IMG/VR virus record: IMGVR_UViG_3300008267_010629
Span: 1-20,715 of that record
Length of the DNA stretch: 20,715 nucleotides
Direction: 5' to 3' (one strand)
Source: a virus
Shown here: piece by piece, positions 6,856 through 13,837 of the stretch
How positions within the stretch are numbered: the stretch's first letter is position 1
Layout of the letters: each line of letters opens with the position of its first letter
The notes under the pieces: generated by a model
The model's input: the letters and a program-made list of their open reading frames with translations, nothing else
Told to the model about the DNA's origin: nothing
The model's database searches: none
Made by a program: the position numbers and the translations under genes

Positions 6856-7482
6856 TTAAAAGTTAACCCATTTACCTGTTCCGTGATGTGGATAGGACAT
6901 TTTATATGAATAATAAATTACATTCTCAGGTGCTTCCATTCTTTTACCCCAAGCAATATCTGTAGGAGTATGAACACTTAAATTATTATCTTCAACTACA
7001 AATTGAAGTGGTAAATTAAAGTTTTGAGAATACTTATATGCTTCGTGAAATACTCCGGTTTCCATTGTCATATCTCCTATAAAACACCAAACACGACGTG
7101 GTGAATTTTTGCGTTTAAGACCCATTGCTGTTCCTAAAGCAATAGGAATAATACCACCTACAATAGATGAAGCATAAAAGTTAGGGTTAATATTGTTAGT
7201 ACCCATACTCCTACCTTCACTTATTTCTGTAAATAGTTTTTCACTATCTACACCATGGAGTAAAGCATGATAGTGATTTCTCCAAGCGGAAAATATCCAA
7301 TCACCTGGGTGGATATATTGAAATAGCTCAATTAAGTGTTCTTCATTGTTTTTAGAAAGATGTATAGGTCCCTTAATTTGACCTGCTTCGTATGCTTCTT
7401 TTACTCTGTCTTCAAAAGAAATAAGTTCTTCAGGAGTAATTTTTATATCTCTAACTTTAGTGTAATGTGAAGGTATTTTCAT
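6856..7482 (-). CDS. Minimal E1-alpha-like TPP enzyme subunit (ThDP diphosphate-binding domain)
   Basis: A 208-residue homologue of the E1 alpha subunit. It shows the ThDP/Mg signature GDM at 136-138 followed 28 residues later by Asn166-Asn167 (FVVEDNN), the SAWRNHYHALLHG segment (65-77) that in E1 alpha surrounds the active site, and NFYASSIVGGIIPIALGTA (101-119). At 208 residues against the usual 320-370 it has lost the phosphorylation-loop and C-terminal regions; it ends naturally with HHGTGKWVNF. It is 9 bases upstream of the beta-like gene, forming a two-gene enzyme. The leader is the longest non-coding stretch in the window (39 bases). Ketol transfer or decarboxylative two-carbon addition is inferred from family and neighbours. 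E1-like rather than classical transketolase identity is favoured by the VVEDNN and WRNHYH motifs. Confidence 0.85.
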   Translation of the reverse strand: MKIPSHYTKVRDIKITPEELISFEDRVKEAYEAGQIKGPIHLSKNNEEHLIELFQYIHPGDWIFSAWRNHYHALLHGVDSEKLFTEISEGRSMGTNNINPNFYASSIVGGIIPIALGTAMGLKRKNSPRRVWCFIGDMTMETGVFHEAYKYSQNFNLPLQFVVEDNNLSVHTPTDIAWGKRMEAPENVIYYSYKMSYPHHGTGKWVNF

Positions 7483-7521
7483 AATGTGTTGAATATAATA
7501 TTATTATTTTGATTTTCCAAA
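7483..7521 (-). other. Longest intergenic gap; possible leader or promoter of the left module
   Basis: The 39 bases between the Fe(II)/2OG oxygenase gene and the E1-alpha-like gene are almost pure A/T and contain the perfect palindrome ATAATATTAT. On the minus strand a TATTATATT run could serve as a -10-like element before the E1-alpha ATG, but no -35 box or Shine-Dalgarno sequence is evident. All other gaps are 11 bases or less, so if the operon has an internal promoter this is the most likely place. The evidence is weak. Confidence 0.2.
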
Positions 7522-8409
7522 TTAGATTGACTTAATTTTTATAGTTGTTGTTGGTATATTTAAAGATTCATCAATAACATAACAATGAGTTTTTCCTATA
7601 GAATTAATACTCTCAGCTGTATGATAAGTATAGACATCTGGATCGAATCCTTTATCATTACTGTGGGAATATTCGCTATTAATCATAATAGCCATATCTA
7701 TTGATAATCTAGGTTTAGCATTTTCTCTAATTAAAGTTCTATGCAAACAAGCATGATCCATTATAGCTAACGTTTGTTTATTTAAAGTTCCTAAATACTT
7801 AAAACTTTCATAGCGAGTATTTCCCTCATCGAAACTTTCAGCTTTATCCAAATAATTATCATGTACATTAATAGGCTCATTAAATTCTACTGTATTGTTA
7901 TTGACATCTCCTAATACCCCAATCAAAAATTGACAATCTCCCATATGTCCTACCCAAGCATCTGAATGGTATTTACTTGTGTAATAAGGTCGAGATTTAA
8001 TTTCATCTGATTCTACTGATGGTTTATATCTAAGATTAGGGATAACTGTTTGATTAATATGAGAATATAAACCTAAATCATTTAATATATTATTTAAACT
8101 GCTTTGTATTTTAGTAAAGTGAGACGCAATTTCATTTTTTGGTTTAATAATCCCATTAGGAGTTTTATTTGGTAGATTCATAATTAAATCATTATTATCT
8201 TCTAAGAATGAGTCTGACCATATAAATTCTTTATTGTATGCTAAAGATAATGTCTTTATTAGATATTCTTTAACAGATACAATTAATTCATTGTATAAAT
8301 CTTTATTTATAGTATAAAAAAGTACACTACCTGGGGTGGAAGCTTCTTGTAAATTAGCTTTAGGGAAATTTGTATAAACTTTTTTTCTAGTTTCAATAAT
8401 AGTATTCAT
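7522..8409 (-). CDS. Putative Fe(II)/2-oxoglutarate-dependent oxygenase (phytanoyl-CoA dioxygenase-like)
   Basis: A 295-residue protein with the double-stranded beta-helix iron triad spaced as in Fe(II)/2OG oxygenases. His148-Ser-Asp150 (YHSDAWVG) provides the first two ligands, His223 (DHACLHRT) the distal one and Arg234 (KPRLSIDMAIM) the 2-oxoglutarate anchor. Strands such as CQFLIGVLGDV (159-169) and LAIMDHACLHR (214-224) fit the core. Such enzymes hydroxylate or otherwise oxidise C-H bonds using O2 and 2-oxoglutarate. In a glycan operon the plausible target is a sugar or nucleotide-sugar, but a phosphonate or amino-acid substituent is also possible. The start ATG at 8409 lies 5 bases after the methyltransferase stop. 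Assignment rests on the metal-binding pattern, not on overall similarity I can recall. Confidence 0.65.
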   Translation of the reverse strand: MNTIIETRKKVYTNFPKANLQEASTPGSVLFYTINKDLYNELIVSVKEYLIKTLSLAYNKEFIWSDSFLEDNNDLIMNLPNKTPNGIIKPKNEIASHFTKIQSSLNNILNDLGLYSHINQTVIPNLRYKPSVESDEIKSRPYYTSKYHSDAWVGHMGDCQFLIGVLGDVNNNTVEFNEPINVHDNYLDKAESFDEGNTRYESFKYLGTLNKQTLAIMDHACLHRTLIRENAKPRLSIDMAIMINSEYSHSNDKGFDPDVYTYHTAESINSIGKTHCYVIDESLNIPTTTIKIKSI

Positions 8410-8414
8410 TATAT

Positions 8415-9338
8415 TTATTTTTTAACTTTCCAAATAACAACTGGATATCCTTCTAGATAAAGAGATCCTCCATATAATCTTTGTTTAATTATAATTTCAA
8501 TTTTTCCTTCTTGTTCTAGTTGCTCTAAATAAGATAAATATCCATTTAAATATTTTCTTTTTTCAGAATACAAAATACATAATTTATCAACTAAACTATT
8601 TTCATTTAATAATTCAGAACATGGTTCAAAATTAATACATAAATCTGGTTTTTTAATTAAAAGAAAATTAATAAATTCTTTATAGTTTTCTCCAATTTGT
8701 TCAAGAGCATTACACGTAAATATAACACTACTTTCTGGGATTTCCAAATTATAGTTTGGATTAAAAAAATCAAAATTATAACCTTTAATTTTGGTATTTA
8801 TTTTTAAATTATTTATTTCTTCAATAATATTTTGAGAGGCTTTAGTCCAATCTAATCCTATTAAATTAATATTTTTATTAAAATTACCAAATCTTAATAA
8901 GTGATATGCTGGGCCGCAGCCAAATTCAAATAGATTATTATAATTATTTCCTACATACTGATGTAAATAGGCGTCTATTAAGATGATTAATTGCTTATAA
9001 TCAAAATTCTCTATATTACTTTTAATAAAATTTCCTTTCCATCTAATTATATTATATTTTCCAAAATATTTAGGTACTAAATTATTTATAGAACTACCGT
9101 TTTTAAGTAGTTCAAAATTTTCATACCATCCTTTTTCCCATTGCTCTAATCTATGTTGTCCTGCTGGTTCTAGTTTTATATTTAAATGATTTATTATATT
9201 TAATATAACACTATCTCGTTCTTGTTGATTTAATTCTTGATACTCCAGATTAAAATCATCAATCATTTGCTTACATTCTTTACTAATTTTAAAATTAGTT
9301 ATAGATTCTATATCTTTTGTTGTTATTTTTTTCTTCAT
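8415..9338 (-). CDS. Class I SAM-dependent methyltransferase
   Basis: A 307-residue protein whose central part is a Rossmann methyltransferase. Motif I is LFEFGCGPAYHLLRFG (136-151), the acidic residue at the end of beta-2 is Asp163 (LIGLDWTKAS), and motif IV-like SSVIFTCNALEQIG lies near 203-216. About 130 residues precede motif I, including a Trp-rich EQWEKGWYENFELL stretch (65-78), so there is a sizeable N-terminal substrate-recognition region. The C-terminus ends in a beta-hairpin-like GGSLYLEGYPVVIWKV. The likely role is O-, N- or C-methylation of a sugar; the acceptor cannot be deduced. It starts one base after the RmlC-like gene ends and lies between that gene and an oxygenase, consistent with tailoring of a nucleotide sugar. 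Lys/Asn/Ile-rich composition matches its neighbours. Confidence 0.8.
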   Translation of the reverse strand: MKKKITTKDIESITNFKISKECKQMIDDFNLEYQELNQQERDSVILNIINHLNIKLEPAGQHRLEQWEKGWYENFELLKNGSSINNLVPKYFGKYNIIRWKGNFIKSNIENFDYKQLIILIDAYLHQYVGNNYNNLFEFGCGPAYHLLRFGNFNKNINLIGLDWTKASQNIIEEINNLKINTKIKGYNFDFFNPNYNLEIPESSVIFTCNALEQIGENYKEFINFLLIKKPDLCINFEPCSELLNENSLVDKLCILYSEKRKYLNGYLSYLEQLEQEGKIEIIIKQRLYGGSLYLEGYPVVIWKVKK

Positions 9339-9339
9339 A

Positions 9340-9816
9340 TTATTTATCTCGTAATGATAATATAGGATTTTGAATAGGCCAAGTTATATTAATTCTAGAG
9401 TCATTCCATTTTAAGGTAAATTGATCTTTAACATCTGGGTACTCTCCGGGGTATGCCCATTTATAAAAAAATGTTGCTTCTTGACTTAATATAAAATGTC
9501 CATTAGCAAACATAGGTGGAACTAATACCTGTTTTCTATTTTTAGCAGTTAGTATAATAGAATCCCATTTTAAATAATTAGGAGATTCAGGACGATTATC
9601 AACAACTACTAAATATACTTCACCAGCTAGACATGTAATTAGTTTCCATGATTTAGAATCACCATGTAATCCTCTTAATACGTTTTGTTTTGATATAGAT
9701 ACTTTATCATGATTGAAAATCAAATCATTTTCCTCTTGTTTGAATAGAGTAAATAATTCACCTCTAAAATCTTCAAAGCAATCTGGTTGGAATATTTTTA
9801 CTTCTGGGAATATCAT
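9340..9816 (-). CDS. RmlC-like sugar-nucleotide 3,5-epimerase (cupin)
   Basis: A 158-residue cupin of the dTDP-4-dehydrorhamnose 3,5-epimerase superfamily. Recognisable family blocks are FEDFRGEL (14-21), VLRGLHGD (46-53) with catalytic-type His51, WKLITCLAGEVYLVVVD (57-73), VPPMFANGHFIL (99-110), Tyr118 in FFYKW and LKWND (135-139) with a probable catalytic partner Asp139. The usual AHG of the third block is ANG, so one secondary His is missing. At 158 residues it is shorter than RmlC (about 180), nearer the GDP-heptose epimerases and 3- or 5-only epimerases. It overlaps the GT10-like gene by 4 bases (ATGA). With a GMD-type dehydratase and Fcl-like reductases in the operon, it would be the epimerase of a 4-keto-6-deoxy hexose or heptose pathway. 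Confidence 0.85.
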   Translation of the reverse strand: MIFPEVKIFQPDCFEDFRGELFTLFKQEENDLIFNHDKVSISKQNVLRGLHGDSKSWKLITCLAGEVYLVVVDNRPESPNYLKWDSIILTAKNRKQVLVPPMFANGHFILSQEATFFYKWAYPGEYPDVKDQFTLKWNDSRINITWPIQNPILSLRDK

Positions 9817-10703
9817 ATATTATTTAATTCAAAGAAATTGTCAAAAAATTCACTTAACTTATTATCAGGTTCATCCTGTTTAGCTATTTCGTAATTATAA
9901 TCTATATATGGTTTCATTTGATGGTATACTTCTGGGGTGAGGTTATTAATTATTTCTAATAATTTTTCTGCTGTATTAAATCTAATAATACCTCTTTCGT
10001 CATAACCAAACTCACTTATATTTGGACATCCCCAATATATAGGAACAGTTTTTGTTAAAAAATTATCTCCTATTTTATTATACCAATTAAAATGATTAAC
10101 ATTTTCAATAACTACATTAAACATACTGTCATTAAACAAAACTCTACGTCCATAACCTATAATATCAACTCCGGAAGGGATATGGGATAAATCTTTAGTA
10201 TAATTAGCATATCCTGGTCTAGCTTCATTTTTATGATCATAATCTTCTAGTACATAATACCAATTATTAGGAATATTAATTTGATCTTTTAAATTATAAA
10301 CTTTATGTCTTAATATATGTCCATCAACTAAATTTTTAGTACCACATAAAAAGGTAATTTTAAAATCTTTTATTTTATCTTCTATATAGCTTATATAATC
10401 ATAATCTACTGTTCTTCCGCTATATGTAAATAATATAGCATTAGAACAATATTGTATAATTTCACTACTCCACGTAAATACCCCAGTATACAAGTGACTT
10501 ATATGCAGAGCATTTGTATGAAATCCAAAAAACTCATTAGGTTCATGTAAAAATAAAAAATTATAAGGATTTATATTTAGTTGATTAGCATTATCAGGGA
10601 ATTTATCATACCAAAAAGTAAATGGTTTGTCTTGATATTTTTCTTTTAAAATATCAAAGAAAGGATCAGTATCTGAATTTCTAAAATTAGAAAATATTTT
10701 CAT
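9813..10703 (-). CDS. GT10-like glycosyltransferase (alpha-1,3-fucosyltransferase type)
   Basis: A 296-residue protein whose C-terminal half carries the GT10 donor-binding signature: FNVVIENVNHFNWYNKIGDN (195-214), followed by FLTKTVPIYWGCPNI (215-229). This corresponds to the FxxxxENS...EKxxxA...PVxxG pattern of fucosyltransferases. The N-terminal half contains LHEP (52-55), a pattern also seen around the acceptor domain of this family. Known GT10 enzymes transfer L-fucose from GDP-fucose to GlcNAc-type acceptors. A GDP-linked deoxy sugar donor fits the GMD/Fcl-like genes in this operon, but those SDRs are unusual, so the donor may not be fucose. It starts 3 bases after the oxygenase gene and overlaps the RmlC-like gene by 4. 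The usual EK pair appears as NK (209-210). Confidence 0.75.
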   Translation of the reverse strand: MKIFSNFRNSDTDPFFDILKEKYQDKPFTFWYDKFPDNANQLNINPYNFLFLHEPNEFFGFHTNALHISHLYTGVFTWSSEIIQYCSNAILFTYSGRTVDYDYISYIEDKIKDFKITFLCGTKNLVDGHILRHKVYNLKDQINIPNNWYYVLEDYDHKNEARPGYANYTKDLSHIPSGVDIIGYGRRVLFNDSMFNVVIENVNHFNWYNKIGDNFLTKTVPIYWGCPNISEFGYDERGIIRFNTAEKLLEIINNLTPEVYHQMKPYIDYNYEIAKQDEPDNKLSEFFDNFFELNNI

Positions 10704-10706
10704 TAT

Positions 10707-11339
10707 TTACTTATTGAATGATACTATTGAAAATCTAGAACAAAGAGCAAAAGACTCAACTGAACTAACAAAATGAGGAGCTCTGAATATTTGATTATTT
10801 AATAATACAATTCTATTAAATTTAGGGAAAATAGGAGAATTATATTCTTTATTATCATGAGATAAAACATTCAATATTCCTCCCCAATCCCATCTCCATT
10901 CTTTATTAACATAATAAATTAAATTAATTTTACCAGCATAATCATCAATATGAGTTCTATAATGATCTGTTTTATCTAATTTATAACATCTTACATCAAA
11001 TTCATTTACTTCAAATGGAGACACTTGTTTTAGTAAAGGAATAAAATAATTATTAAATGTACTTTTAACAACACTAGATGATTCTAATTGATTTGATCTA
11101 TTAAATCGAGCTGTATAAACTTCACTTTCGTGAGGTAAAAATTCATTTTCTGATTTGAATATATGAGTATAATGGGATTCTCTAGTTTGTTCTATAGGAT
11201 TCCATTCTTTATTAACAATAAAGCTATCATGTATTTCATTAGCTAATTCTAAAGGTAATACATCATCAATAATTGAAAATCCTTTAGTAATTAGATCTTC
11301 TGTGTTATTTTTTAAGGTATAAGGCATTTCCGTATCCAT
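10707..11339 (-). CDS. 2OG-Fe(II) oxygenase, prolyl-4-hydroxylase-like
   Basis: A 210-residue protein with a clear 2-oxoglutarate/Fe(II) oxygenase core. Metal ligands are His130-Ile-Asp132 (YRTHIDDYAG) and His189 (FRAPHFVSSV), and Arg202 (CSRFSIVSF) is the 2OG-binding Arg. INLIYYVNKEWRWDWGG (138-154) is the typical strand and loop of the P4H-type 2OG-FeII_Oxy_3 family. The N-terminal GFSIIDDVLPLELANEI also fits. Such small oxygenases occur in phage and bacterial glycan loci, but their substrates are mostly unknown; protein side chains or sugars are both possible. The ATG at 11339 overlaps the FkbM gene by 35 bases. An in-frame ATG at 11327 would reduce this to 23; neither has a Shine-Dalgarno sequence. 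It is one of two unrelated-looking oxygenases in the window. Confidence 0.8.
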   Translation of the reverse strand: MDTEMPYTLKNNTEDLITKGFSIIDDVLPLELANEIHDSFIVNKEWNPIEQTRESHYTHIFKSENEFLPHESEVYTARFNRSNQLESSSVVKSTFNNYFIPLLKQVSPFEVNEFDVRCYKLDKTDHYRTHIDDYAGKINLIYYVNKEWRWDWGGILNVLSHDNKEYNSPIFPKFNRIVLLNNQIFRAPHFVSSVESFALCSRFSIVSFNK

Positions 11340-11937
11340 TTAAAGTGTTTATATATTTTCGTTCAAACTTAAATTTGCTTAAATAAGAATCTAAATCTTC
11401 TACTTTACAACAATCTTTATAAAGTTCTTTTTCATTTACTTCTGTGTAAATAGCATTAAAATTTTCTAGTAATGAACCTAAACCATATAAGGCTAATAGT
11501 TCTGCTCCTTGTATATCTAATATAAGTACATTGTGTTCATTTTCCAAATTATTCTCCAATAAAATTGATTTTAATGTTTTAGTTTTCAACTTTAGAATGT
11601 CAGTAACTACAACATGTGGGTGTATTTCTTTATGATAATCTAAATCTAAAATTGAAGAACTAAGTGTATTATTAGTTATTTTAAATTCAACTTCTTCATC
11701 ATCTTTATCACTTACTACCCCTTGTATAATATTTAAATCAGGATTATTTTTTAAGTTTTCTTCTATTAGATTAGAAAAAGCTTCAATCCACCATATTTTA
11801 TTAGATGCAGTATGTTGTAAGTATGCTTCTAATTCTTCACATTTGTGAGCACCAACATGTAATATACCTTTAACTTGAATTTTAAAAAAATTAAGTAAGT
11901 TACTAATAGATTCCCCTGGGTATTTTTCTTTTATCAT
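11305..11937 (-). CDS. FkbM-family SAM-dependent methyltransferase, second copy
   Basis: A compact (210-residue) FkbM-type methyltransferase. Motif I is KGILHVGAHKCEE (23-35), the ribose-binding acidic residue is probably Glu52 (WWIEAF), and the family signature LILDIQGAELLALYG lies at 138-152, followed by YTEVN. It differs strongly from the other copy at 49-816 (VGAH rather than GGANIG, no long N-terminal extension), so the two are probably not recent duplicates and have different acceptors. The start ATG at 11937 forms an ATGA overlap with the preceding glycosyltransferase-like gene, and its 3' end lies inside the start of the oxygenase gene. Role: probable O-methylation of a glycan sugar, inferred from family and neighbours. 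Confidence 0.82.
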   Translation of the reverse strand: MIKEKYPGESISNLLNFFKIQVKGILHVGAHKCEELEAYLQHTASNKIWWIEAFSNLIEENLKNNPDLNIIQGVVSDKDDEEVEFKITNNTLSSSILDLDYHKEIHPHVVVTDILKLKTKTLKSILLENNLENEHNVLILDIQGAELLALYGLGSLLENFNAIYTEVNEKELYKDCCKVEDLDSYLSKFKFERKYINTLNGYGNALYLKK

Positions 11938-12917
11938 TTTATAAGTGTATAATTTATTGTTTCGTAATTAAATTCATCTTTTAATAAGAAAATTGCTTTC
12001 TTTAAAAAATTTAATAATAATGAAGGATTAATATGATTTTCGTCTGAATCATACAGGTCTTCTCTATGAGGGAGTAACCCCATTGCTTCTCCATATCCAA
12101 ATCCACAGTTTTTAGCTTCATCATTTAATAATCTTTCTTCTGCTGATATTTTAGATTTAAAAAAATGCTTCCAGCTAATTGTATGATCCCATTTAATTTC
12201 ATCCATAAATCCTACACTATGACCATCTGCAAATCCTATATGTCCTAATATAATATCTCTATTATGAACTACAAATTTTTTACCTAGTGATGCTGCTATA
12301 TAAGCAAATGTGGTTTCAATATGATGAGAAGCAAATATATCAGGAATAATTCTATTATCAAAAGCATTATATATTTCTTTATCAAATAAAACAACATGCA
12401 TGTTAGAAGCTCTTCCTAAATTAACACAAAAATGATCCGTTTCTAATAGTTTATCAAGTTTATCCCAACAATCTGAGTATATTCCATCTAATCCATGATC
12501 ATTATCTACTAGTGCTAAAGTCATTGCACTATTACTATTGTAGTGTACTTCAACTAGTTTATTTATTATTTTTCGATCATTTTCATATTTTTTAAATTTT
12601 ACATCAGATGCAACATAAAGATAAGCATCAAAGGGTCCAAATTCTTTTTCACATACTTGTACTGTTTGATTGCATGTCACACTAATAGGTAATATATCTT
12701 CTATCCAATTTAAAATAATATTATTATGTTGATTTTTTATTTCAGTAAGTATAGCTTTACTACTTTCATTTATTTTACAACCAGATACTACAATTTTATA
12801 ATTAGGGTAATCTTGTTCAATGATATCGTTAAGATGATTTACCCACATTTCTATATTATTAAACTTTATACCACATATATTAAAGACTACTAATATTTTT
12901 TTATTCATTTCCTCCAT
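11934..12917 (-). CDS. Putative GT-A glycosyltransferase-like protein
   Basis: A 327-residue protein with the layout of a GT-A transferase. A beta-strand start KKILVVFNICG (6-16) and a predicted alternating alpha/beta N-terminal half lead to FDAYLYVASDV (96-106), which resembles the strand plus DxD-like acidic motif (here Ser104-Asp105). Later GHIGFADGHSVGFMDEIKWD could form the acceptor-side loops. No specific family signature is recognised, so the call is structural and contextual. The ATG overlaps the previous stop by one base (TAATG). A second in-frame ATG at residue 4 has GGAGG two bases before it, so initiation could occur at either. It is flanked by another glycosyltransferase-like gene and a FkbM methyltransferase, consistent with glycan assembly. 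Confidence 0.5.
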   Translation of the reverse strand: MEEMNKKILVVFNICGIKFNNIEMWVNHLNDIIEQDYPNYKIVVSGCKINESSKAILTEIKNQHNNIILNWIEDILPISVTCNQTVQVCEKEFGPFDAYLYVASDVKFKKYENDRKIINKLVEVHYNSNSAMTLALVDNDHGLDGIYSDCWDKLDKLLETDHFCVNLGRASNMHVVLFDKEIYNAFDNRIIPDIFASHHIETTFAYIAASLGKKFVVHNRDIILGHIGFADGHSVGFMDEIKWDHTISWKHFFKSKISAEERLLNDEAKNCGFGYGEAMGLLPHREDLYDSDENHINPSLLLNFLKKAIFLLKDEFNYETINYTLIK

Positions 12918-13837
12918 TATATTATTTTTTTATCTATTAATATTTTAATTCCTTTATTTAAGTATTCTTGCATATTAGCTTCAAATTTATCTCTTTGTTC
13001 TTTAGCTCCAATTTTAATTTTTATAAAGTCTTTATAATAATTAGTAAAATCTCTTTCCTTTAAAGGACCAGTTTGGTATTCAAAAATAGTTTGACCTTTT
13101 AAAACATATTGTTGAAAATCAACTCCTTTTAATTTAGCATATTCACTTAACATTAGTGAATACCAATCCCAAGGACCATAACCTGTCCAATCGTCATGAA
13201 CCGGGCATAAATCTTCATAAAAAGCTTTATTATATATATCAAACCATATAGCCCATTTACTTCGTTGTGTAGGTTGTAAATATAAATCTCCTTCGGCCAT
13301 TTTTAAATCATATCTAATATCAAATATATCTCCTTTATCCCAGTCTTCATAAGGTATATTTAAATATTTTTCATTAGTGATTTCATCCCATGTTTGGTCC
13401 CACATTTTATATATTTCTGGGGTTATGACAACGTATTTATTTTGAGTTATTTTGGCTGCATTTATCAAAGATGGTATTAAGGTTTCACTAAAGTATATAT
13501 CAGGGCATACAGGGATATAATAATCAAATTCTTCTCCATATGCTATTTTTTGCATATCTAATAATCCATAATTATCATCTCCATCATAAATTATAGAATT
13601 ATGTTTATAATCTTTAAGTAAAATAGCTAAGTCATTATATTTTTTTATAAAGAATTCTTTTGGTAATTCACTATTATCCCAATCAATTAAATAACTAGAT
13701 AAATTTAAATGAGTATCAATAGTAATCTCTATATCATTACTTAAATGATACTTAGATTTTTTAAATTGAATATAAGATAATAACGCGTAATCAATTTGCC
13801 AAGGCATTATTAAATAAAATATTTTAACTTTTGTCAT
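12917..13837 (-). CDS. Unrecognised protein, possibly a glycosyltransferase
   Basis: I do not recognise this 306-residue protein. Visible features are an N-terminal strand VKIFYLIMPWQIDYALLSYI (4-23) and a central FDYYIPVCPDIYFSET (104-119), which could be a strand ending in an acidic donor-binding motif (Asp113). It is unusually rich in Trp, Tyr and Asp between about 145 and 230 (MWDQTWDE, DDWTGYGPWDWYSLM). The GYGPWDWY segment recalls the GxGxED-type acceptor/base loop of some GT-A enzymes. No signal peptide or transmembrane segment is seen. It is translationally coupled on both sides: a 4-base ATGA overlap with the small SDR-like gene upstream and a 1-base TAATG overlap downstream. Glycan-related function is inferred from this position only. 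Confidence 0.4.
   Translation of the reverse strand: MTKVKIFYLIMPWQIDYALLSYIQFKKSKYHLSNDIEITIDTHLNLSSYLIDWDNSELPKEFFIKKYNDLAILLKDYKHNSIIYDGDDNYGLLDMQKIAYGEEFDYYIPVCPDIYFSETLIPSLINAAKITQNKYVVITPEIYKMWDQTWDEITNEKYLNIPYEDWDKGDIFDIRYDLKMAEGDLYLQPTQRSKWAIWFDIYNKAFYEDLCPVHDDWTGYGPWDWYSLMLSEYAKLKGVDFQQYVLKGQTIFEYQTGPLKERDFTNYYKDFIKIKIGAKEQRDKFEANMQEYLNKGIKILIDKKII

Noticed and set aside
6316-7482. A classical transketolase or pyruvate dehydrogenase supporting central metabolism
   Set aside because: The subunits lack the C-terminal domain, there is no E2/E3 gene nearby, and they are coupled to a sugar 3-dehydratase gene.
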